Shown here: positions 58,834 to 64,000 of the stretch, one piece after another
Layout: each line of letters begins with the position of its first letter
Numbering within the stretch: the stretch's first letter is position 1
Origin: Sphingomonas sp. PP-CE-1G-424
Lineage (GTDB): Bacteria > Pseudomonadota > Alphaproteobacteria > Sphingomonadales > Sphingomonadaceae
Assembly: GCF_004341085.1 (NCBI RefSeq)
Contig: NZ_SLXW01000002.1
Location: 248,001 to 312,000 of the forward strand
Length of the DNA: 64,000 nt
Direction of reading: 5' to 3'
Program-made: the position numbers and the translations under genes
Notes under the pieces: generated by a model
What the model was told of the DNA's origin: nothing
Database searches by the model: none
What the model saw: only the letters and a program-made list of their open reading frames with translations

Positions 58834-59114
58834 ATGCAGGTCACTGCTGTTCTTACCGTTGCGGAGGAAGGCGGGTTCGTCGCCTATAATCCGGAAACCG
58901 GCACGACCAGCCAGGGCGAAACGGTGGAAGAGGCGATCGGCAATCTGCGCGAGGCGTTCGAATTGTATCTCGACGTATTTCCATGCCGATAGTCGGAGCG
59001 CCGCTGGTGATGCGGTTGCCTAATATGCTCCCAATTTCTGTATTCTTTGTCGGTTTCGTAATGGCTCAACTGCAATTGCGGCATCTATCGATCTGTCTTG
59101 CGGGAGCTCAATGA
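58834..59114 (+). pseudogene. Frameshifted HicB-like antitoxin
   Basis: The frame from 58834 gives MQVTAVLTVAEEGGFVAYNP...EEAIGNLREAFELYLDVFP, the usual HicB-like antitoxin fold, but stops at 58992. The next frame continues with MPIVGAPLVMRLP from 58983, which fits the expected HicB continuation, so one base is missing near 58981. After that the sequence no longer resembles HicB and ends at a stop at 59112-59114. No HicA toxin is present. The start follows AAGGAATGTGCC. The DNA from 58985 on is AT-richer than the neighbours. Confidence 0.6.
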
Positions 59115-59420
59115 ATGTGGCCTTTTTCGAGGCGCAAATCGCCTGCTGATCTGGCTATTGAATGGATGCCTCACGCGATCGATGTAGCTTCGCAGAAGTG
59201 GCTCGAGTTCCAACTTTTACCGTTTCGTGCGGAGGTTCCTTTGGAAACTCGCATCATGGCGTTTGTTGAGCCGTTGAAAATCGGACTGCGTCAATGGGAA
59301 GCTTTTCGCACTGCTCCTGACGCAATTTTTCTATTGATTGCGGCCAAGGGTGTCGAAAAATCAGGTACGCACTCGATAAGCCAATTGGAACAGGCTCTAA
59401 AAGTAAGTTTGCCAGCGTGA
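59115..59420 (+). CDS. Low-GC hypothetical protein coupled to ruvB
   Basis: This is a 101-residue protein of no recognised family. It has a basic N-terminus ([14 protein letters not shown]), then amphipathic helices ([23 protein letters not shown] and [35 protein letters not shown]), all soluble-looking. The coding DNA is clearly poorer in G and C than ruvA and ruvB on either side, which suggests recent arrival. Its stop overlaps the ruvB start (GTGA), so ruvB is now translated from this gene's mRNA. It has no visible Shine-Dalgarno sequence beyond GGGAGCTCA. Confidence 0.55.
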   Translation: MWPFSRRKSPADLAIEWMPHAIDVASQKWLEFQLLPFRAEVPLETRIMAFVEPLKIGLRQWEAFRTAPDAIFLLIAAKGVEKSGTHSISQLEQALKVSLPA

Positions 59421-60439
59421 CAGACGACCGCATCCTGACCGCAGCCAAGCGCCCCGAAGACGTCGACGCCGCGCTGCGCCCGAAGACTCTCGACGAATTC
59501 GTCGGGCAGAAGGCCGCGCGCGAGAATCTTCGTATCTTCATCCAGGCGGCGAAATCGCGTGGCGATGCGCTCGATCACGTGCTGTTCTTCGGGCCGCCGG
59601 GGCTAGGCAAGACCACACTCGCGCAGATCGTCGCGCGCGAGATGGGGGTGGGGTTCCGCGCCACCTCGGGCCCGGTGATCGCCAAGTCGGGCGATCTCGC
59701 CGCGCTGCTGACCAATCTCGAGGATGGTGACGTGCTGTTCATCGACGAGATCCACCGCTTGCAGCCGGCGGTCGAGGAAGTGCTGTATCCGGCAATGGAG
59801 GACCGTGCGCTCGACCTGATGATCGGCGAGGGGCCGAGCGCGCGCTCGGTGCGCATCGATCTGCCGCGGTTCACACTGATCGGCGCGACGACGCGGCAGG
59901 GCTTGCTGACGACGCCGCTGCGCGATCGCTTCGGCATCCCGGTGCGGCTGCAATTCTACACTGTCGAGGAGTTGGAGCGGGTCGTCACGCGTGCCGCCGG
60001 GTTGCTCGGGCTGGGGATCGCCAAGGACGGTGCGATGGAGATCGCGCGCCGCGCCCGCGGTACGCCGCGCATCGCCGGGCGATTGCTGCGTCGGGTGCGC
60101 GATTTCGCCAACGTCGCGGGGCACGAGACGGTCGACGCGCGGGCGGCGGATGCGGCGCTGAACCGGCTGGAGGTCGATTCGCTGGGTCTCGACGCGATGG
60201 ACCGGCGTTATCTGATGATGATCGCCGACATCTACCGCGGCGGCCCGGTCGGCGTGGAGACACTTGCCGCAGGGCTGAGCGAACCGCGCGACACGATCGA
60301 GGAAGTGATCGAGCCGTATCTGATCCAGCTCGGCCTGATCGCGCGAACGGCACGCGGGCGGTTCCTGAACGCGGGCGGCTGGAAGCACCTGGGCCTCAAC
60401 CCACCAACCGGCAGCCAGGACGGGCTGTTCGACACCTGA
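59417..60439 (+). CDS. ruvB: Holliday junction branch migration ATPase RuvB
   Basis: This is a 340-residue AAA+ motor that drives branch migration. Walker A ([12 protein letters not shown]) is near residue 58, Walker B (FIDEIHRL) near 110 and sensor 1 (LIGATTRQG) near 155. The arginine finger region ([14 protein letters not shown]) is near 170, and a C-terminal winged helix ([14 protein letters not shown]) is near 305. The start is a GTG at 59417 that overlaps the preceding stop; the peptide [21 protein letters not shown] is the normal RuvB N-terminus. A hairpin follows the stop. Confidence 0.95.
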   Translation: MTDDRILTAAKRPEDVDAALRPKTLDEFVGQKAARENLRIFIQAAKSRGDALDHVLFFGPPGLGKTTLAQIVAREMGVGFRATSGPVIAKSGDLAALLTNLEDGDVLFIDEIHRLQPAVEEVLYPAMEDRALDLMIGEGPSARSVRIDLPRFTLIGATTRQGLLTTPLRDRFGIPVRLQFYTVEELERVVTRAAGLLGLGIAKDGAMEIARRARGTPRIAGRLLRRVRDFANVAGHETVDARAADAALNRLEVDSLGLDAMDRRYLMMIADIYRGGPVGVETLAAGLSEPRDTIEEVIEPYLIQLGLIARTARGRFLNAGGWKHLGLNPPTGSQDGLFDT

Positions 60440-60440
60440 C

Positions 60441-60472
60441 TTCTCACCCCTCCCTTTCAGGGAGGGGAGAAG
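60441..60472 (+). terminator. Hairpin after ruvB
   Basis: TTCTCACCCCTCCCT and AGGGAGGGGAGAA pair with a 3-nt loop, right after the stop. No T-run follows; the sequence resembles the CCCTCTCCCC repeats, so it may be a repeat half. Confidence 0.45.
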
Positions 60473-60583
60473 TCGCCATTCACAAACACTTGTAAGAATC
60501 CACACCCAGAGATCGATCGAACTTGGCCACAACACTGCTTTTGTTGCGTGGCACCCAAGCGCTTCATCTGATAGCCAACCCCA

Positions 60584-62857
60584 ATGCCCCTTTCGGCCGC
60601 CGCCTCCGCCCGCGAAATCCTCACCAGCCTTCACGACGTGATGGCGTCGCGCACGTCCGCGCAGGCCAAGCTCAATTCGGTCGTCGGTATCATCGCCACC
60701 GCGATCGATAGCGAGGTGTGCTCGATCTACCTTCTGCGTGAAGGCGTGCTCGAACTGTTCGCCACGCGTGGCCTCGATCAGGCTGCGGTCCACGTCACCA
60801 AACTGGCGATGGGCGAGGGGCTGGTCGGGACGATCGCCGAAGACATCGAGGTGCTCAACCTCGACGAAGCCGCCAGCCACCCCGATTTCGCCTACAAGCC
60901 CGAAACCGGCGAGGACCGTTTCCACAGTTTTGCGGGCGTGCCGATCATCCGCCGCGAGCGCTCGGTGGGGGTGCTGGCCGTCCAGCACACCGATCGTCGC
61001 AAATATGCGGACGTCGAGATCGAGGCATTGCAGACGGTCGCGATGGTGCTGTCCGAACTGATCGCCAACGCCGGGCTGATCGATACCACCGGCGGCGGCG
61101 CGGACCGGCCGCAGTCGACCGCGGCGATGCGCATTCCCGGCCAGAAGCTGGTCGACGGCATGGGCGCGGGCTACGCGGTCTATCACCAGCCGCGCATCCA
61201 TATCGAACATACCGTCGCCGAGGACACCGACGCCGAGCGCCACCGCGTCTACGCCGCGTTCGACAAGATGCGCGAAGGCATCGACCGGATGACGCGCGAT
61301 GCCGAATTCGGCGTCGGCGGCGAGCATGTCGAAGTGCTCCAGACCTACAAGATGTTCGCCTATGACGAGGGTTGGGCGCGGCGCATCAACGAGGCGATCG
61401 ACTCCGGCCTGACCGCAGAGGCGGCGATCGAGCGCGTCCAGCAACGCACCCGCCAGCGGATGCGGCAGATCGACGATCCGCTGCTCGCCGACCGGATGCA
61501 CGATCTGGAGGACCTGTCGAACCGGCTGCTCCGCATCGTCTCGGGCCAGATGGGCACCGCGGCGCAGATGGGCCTTCGCCAGGACACCATCCTCATCGCG
61601 CGCAACCTCGGCCCCGCCGAACTGCTCGAATACGACAAGCGCAGGCTGAAGGGCGTTATCCTGGAGGAAGGGTCGCTCACCGCGCACGTCACGATCGTCG
61701 CGCGCGCGATGGGCGTGCCGGTGCTCGGCCGCGTCCGCGACATCCGTCGATTGGTCGCAGAAGGCGACATGCTGTTGCTCGACAGCGCCGAGAGCAACGT
61801 CTTCGCGCGGCCGTCGGCGGCGATGGAGGAGGCGTTCGAGGCGCGGCTCGCGATGCGGCAGAAGCGCAAGGCGGCGTTCGCGGCGCTGCGCGACGTGCCC
61901 CCGATCACCAAGGACGGCCACCGGCTGACGCTGATGGTCAACGCGGGCCTGCGCGACGACGTGGCCGCGCTCGACATCACCGGCGCCGACGGCATCGGCC
62001 TGTTCCGCACCGAATTCCAGTTCCTCGTCTCCGCCACGCTGCCGCAACGCGAGCGCCAACAGCGGCTCTACCGTGAAGTGCTCGACGCGGCGGGCGATCG
62101 TCCCGTGATCTTCCGCACCGTCGATATCGGCGGCGACAAGGCGTTGCCGTACCTCAACAAGCACGACGCGGACGAGGAAAATCCGGCGATGGGCTGGCGC
62201 GCGCTGCGCCTCGGCCTGGAGCGTGACGGGTTGATGAAGGTGCAGGCCCGCGCGCTGCTGGAAGCCGCCGCCGGTCGCACGCTCAACGTGATGTTCCCGA
62301 TGGTCAGCGAGCCGTGGGAGTTCGACGAGGCGCGCGCGCTGTTCGAGGCGCAACGTCACTGGCTGGAGGGCCGCGGCCGAAAGATGCCGCTCGCGATCCG
62401 CTATGGTGCGATGCTCGAGGTGCCGGCGCTTGCCGAGATGCTCGACATTCTGCTGCCGAACATCGATTTCCTGTCGATCGGCACCAACGATCTGACGCAG
62501 TTCCTGTTCGCCGCCGATCGCGCGAACCCCAAGCTTGCCGAGCGCTACGATTGGCTCAGCCCGTCGATCCTGCGCTTCATCGCCCGGCTGGTCGCGCCGG
62601 TCCGTGCGGCGGGTGTCGATCTGGCGGTCTGCGGCGAGATGGGCGGGTTGCCGCTCGAGGCGATGGCATTGATCGGTCTCGGGATCGAGCGGCTGTCGAT
62701 CACGCCGGCCGCGGTCGGCCCGATCAAGGCGATGACGCGGTCGCTCGATCGGTCGGCGTTGGCGCCGGTCATGACAGCGCTGCTCGCCAACCCGCCACGC
62801 GACATGCGCGCCGCGCTGACCGCGTGGGCGGTGGAAAACGGCGTCGAACTCACCTGA
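60584..62857 (+). CDS. ptsP: Phosphoenolpyruvate-protein phosphotransferase PtsP (EI-Ntr)
   Basis: This is a 757-residue first enzyme of the nitrogen-related phosphotransferase chain. An N-terminal GAF sensor domain (about 15-160: SEVCSIYLLREGVLELFATRGLD to VLAVQHTDRRKYADVE) is followed by the EI N-terminal domain. The phosphorylated histidine lies in SLTAHVTIVARAMGVPVLG near residue 367. The PEP-binding TIM barrel (DFLSIGTNDLTQF near 628, AVCGEMGG near 681) ends the protein. It passes phosphate from PEP to an NPr protein. The start at 60584 was chosen as the first in-frame ATG of the family. The downstream gene is unrelated. Confidence 0.93.
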   Translation: MPLSAAASAREILTSLHDVMASRTSAQAKLNSVVGIIATAIDSEVCSIYLLREGVLELFATRGLDQAAVHVTKLAMGEGLVGTIAEDIEVLNLDEAASHPDFAYKPETGEDRFHSFAGVPIIRRERSVGVLAVQHTDRRKYADVEIEALQTVAMVLSELIANAGLIDTTGGGADRPQSTAAMRIPGQKLVDGMGAGYAVYHQPRIHIEHTVAEDTDAERHRVYAAFDKMREGIDRMTRDAEFGVGGEHVEVLQTYKMFAYDEGWARRINEAIDSGLTAEAAIERVQQRTRQRMRQIDDPLLADRMHDLEDLSNRLLRIVSGQMGTAAQMGLRQDTILIARNLGPAELLEYDKRRLKGVILEEGSLTAHVTIVARAMGVPVLGRVRDIRRLVAEGDMLLLDSAESNVFARPSAAMEEAFEARLAMRQKRKAAFAALRDVPPITKDGHRLTLMVNAGLRDDVAALDITGADGIGLFRTEFQFLVSATLPQRERQQRLYREVLDAAGDRPVIFRTVDIGGDKALPYLNKHDADEENPAMGWRALRLGLERDGLMKVQARALLEAAAGRTLNVMFPMVSEPWEFDEARALFEAQRHWLEGRGRKMPLAIRYGAMLEVPALAEMLDILLPNIDFLSIGTNDLTQFLFAADRANPKLAERYDWLSPSILRFIARLVAPVRAAGVDLAVCGEMGGLPLEAMALIGLGIERLSITPAAVGPIKAMTRSLDRSALAPVMTALLANPPRDMRAALTAWAVENGVELT

Positions 62858-62958
62858 ACCGCGTTTGCCTGCCGGCTGCGCGTTGACAGGACACGGACCG
62901 TCGTAGAAACGGAAACCATAGCGGGCGACGCTTTGAGAGCCCGGTTTCGGAGATAAGA

Positions 62959-63903
62959 ATGGACGAGGTCGAACCCGGCCAGAACGCTGTGCCCGCTCCG
63001 ACCGAGCGTGCTGGCGACATTCTTCGTACCGCACGCGAGGCGCAGGGGTTGAGCGTTGCCGATATCGCGACGCGGACCCGCGTACCGCTCCGCCATCTCG
63101 AGGCGATCGAGGCTTCGGACTATAGCGTATTGCCGTCCGCGACCTATGCGATCGGTTTCGCGCGGGCCTATGCGCGCGCGGTCGGCGTCGACGAGGTGCG
63201 GATTGCGCAGATGGTCCGCGAAGACGTCGCCAAGCTCGGCCGCCGGACGCCCGAATACGAACCGTACGAGATGACCGACCCGTCGCGCGTGCCCTCGCGC
63301 GGGATCACGATCGTCGCGCTCGGGATCGCGATCGCCGTGCTCGTGCTGGTCGGCCTCTGGTACGGCACCGACATGTTCCGCGGATCGCGGACGTCGCCCG
63401 CCGACGTATCCGTCGCACAGGTGCCGGCCGCGCCCGCGGCGAAGACCGCGCAGTCCGTCCCCTCGGCGCCGACCCCAGCCAACGGGCAGGTGACGCTGAC
63501 CGCTTCGGGCGAGGTCTGGATGCGGGTCTACGACGCCGATAACAAGACGCTGTACCTGGGGACGATGAAGCCGGGCGAGAAGTTCGATGTGCCGCGCGAC
63601 GCGAAGGACCCGAAGATCAACATCGGTCGTGCCGACAAGCTGGCGGTGACGCTCAATGGGGCCGCGGCGCCGGCGCTCGGTACCGGCGAGCGTGCGATCA
63701 AGGATGTCCCCGTCGGTGCGACGGCGATCGCCGCGCGAATCGCGGGAACACCCGAGCCACAGGCCACGCCTGCCGGGTCGTCTGCGACCACCGAGCGGTC
63801 GCGCCCGCGTCGCCCGAATACGCCCCGCCGTCCGCTCAGCGAAACGCAGCGTGCGAACCTCGACTCGGCCGAGACTCCCACGCGGGCTACCACGAATCCG
63901 TGA
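62959..63903 (+). CDS. RodZ-like helix-turn-helix membrane protein (DUF4115)
   Basis: This is a 314-residue protein with an N-terminal HTH domain of the RodZ type (residues 20-80: LRTAREAQGLSVADIATRTRVPLRHLEAIEASDYSVLPSATYAIGFARAYARAVGVD). One membrane helix (TIVALGIAIAVLVLVGLWYG, near 114-134) and a periplasmic part follow. The periplasmic part includes the DUF4115 pattern EVWMRVYDADNKTLYLGTMKPGEKFDV, with a Pro/Thr/Arg-rich tail. RodZ links the MreB cytoskeleton to cell-shape proteins; the tail here is longer and lower in complexity. The 97 bp after the stop ends in GGGGGGC GTG, which may open the next gene beyond the window. Confidence 0.82.
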   Translation: MDEVEPGQNAVPAPTERAGDILRTAREAQGLSVADIATRTRVPLRHLEAIEASDYSVLPSATYAIGFARAYARAVGVDEVRIAQMVREDVAKLGRRTPEYEPYEMTDPSRVPSRGITIVALGIAIAVLVLVGLWYGTDMFRGSRTSPADVSVAQVPAAPAAKTAQSVPSAPTPANGQVTLTASGEVWMRVYDADNKTLYLGTMKPGEKFDVPRDAKDPKINIGRADKLAVTLNGAAAPALGTGERAIKDVPVGATAIAARIAGTPEPQATPAGSSATTERSRPRRPNTPRRPLSETQRANLDSAETPTRATTNP

Positions 63904-64000
63904 GCAACGGCAGGCATCGCCAGGGTCTTAAGGCTGGCGACAGGAGGGGTAGTGTAGCTATACCCGGACGATTAACCAATTCACCGGGGGGCGTGGCCCA

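Noticed and set aside
59603..63034. A 1143-codon minus-strand ORF opposite ruvB and ptsP
   Set aside because: The translation is low-complexity Arg/His/Asp-rich and spans two recognised genes on the other strand; typical of high-GC antisense frames.

Overview
The window is a GC-rich (mid-60s percent by eye) chromosomal segment from an alphaproteobacterium, most likely Sphingomonas or a close sphingomonad. The evidence is the gene content (GapR/DUF2312, DUF1244, class I fumarase, an Oar-like TonB receptor, PtsP with a GAF domain, a polyhydroxyalkanoate granule protein), frequent GTG/TTG starts, and several families of short palindromic intergenic repeats. I found no rRNA, tRNA, CRISPR array, insertion sequence or prophage. 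Nearly all of it is ordinary housekeeping chromosome.

Layout. 0-3 kb: DEAD-box RNA helicase, Crp/Fnr regulator, DUF6894 protein. 3-8 kb: fumarylacetoacetase-family hydrolase, then a branched-chain 2-oxoacid dehydrogenase operon (E1 alpha, E1 beta, E2) whose E2 linker carries an in-frame palindromic repeat. 8-14 kb, minus strand: thiolase, Tat-exported glucoamylase-like protein and a large TonB-dependent receptor. 14-22.5 kb: glutathione reductase, DUF4174, pgi, lepB-rnc, era, sirtuin and a repeat-bearing lipoprotein. 22.5-27 kb: two candidate small RNAs, a small lipoprotein, class I fumarase, a frameshifted HEMTH metallopeptidase-like gene and DUF2501. 27-42 kb: PRC-barrel protein, PQQ-type sugar dehydrogenase, uvrB, ferredoxin-NADP reductase, VOC protein, metallo-beta-lactamase fold protein, amidase, DUF4345/DUF2721, GNAT protein, trmB, formate/nitrite-type transporter, PAP2, small lipoprotein and AI-2E-type permease. 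42-52 kb, mainly minus strand: lnt, metK, cstA-ybdD-heme oxygenase and pyruvate kinase, plus a VOC and a PHA-system gene. 51.6-64 kb: DUF1244, gapR, DUF1294, HerA-like ATPase, DUF1003, yebC, then a ruvC/ruvA/ruvB cluster broken up by an AraC regulator and by a low-GC islet with a decayed HicB antitoxin, then ptsP and a RodZ-like protein.

How genes work together. Translational coupling is common, with ATGA, GTGA or TTGA overlaps at E1alpha/E1beta, lepB/rnc, fumA/metallopeptidase, DUF2721/DUF4345, cstA/ybdD/hemO and the orphan gene/ruvB. The bkd genes would make the E1-E2 core of branched-chain keto acid oxidation; no E3 is in the window. Three small envelope or stress-type genes have sequences upstream resembling the EcfG general-stress promoter.

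Limits. All families were recognised by eye from motifs without database search. Starts were chosen from Shine-Dalgarno spacing, N-terminal family pattern and neighbour overlaps. I did not find a clear new defence or metabolic system. The best candidates for something undescribed are the small RNA with a tiny ORF near 26.6-26.9 kb, the ruvA-ruvB islet, and the repeat families that enter coding sequence.
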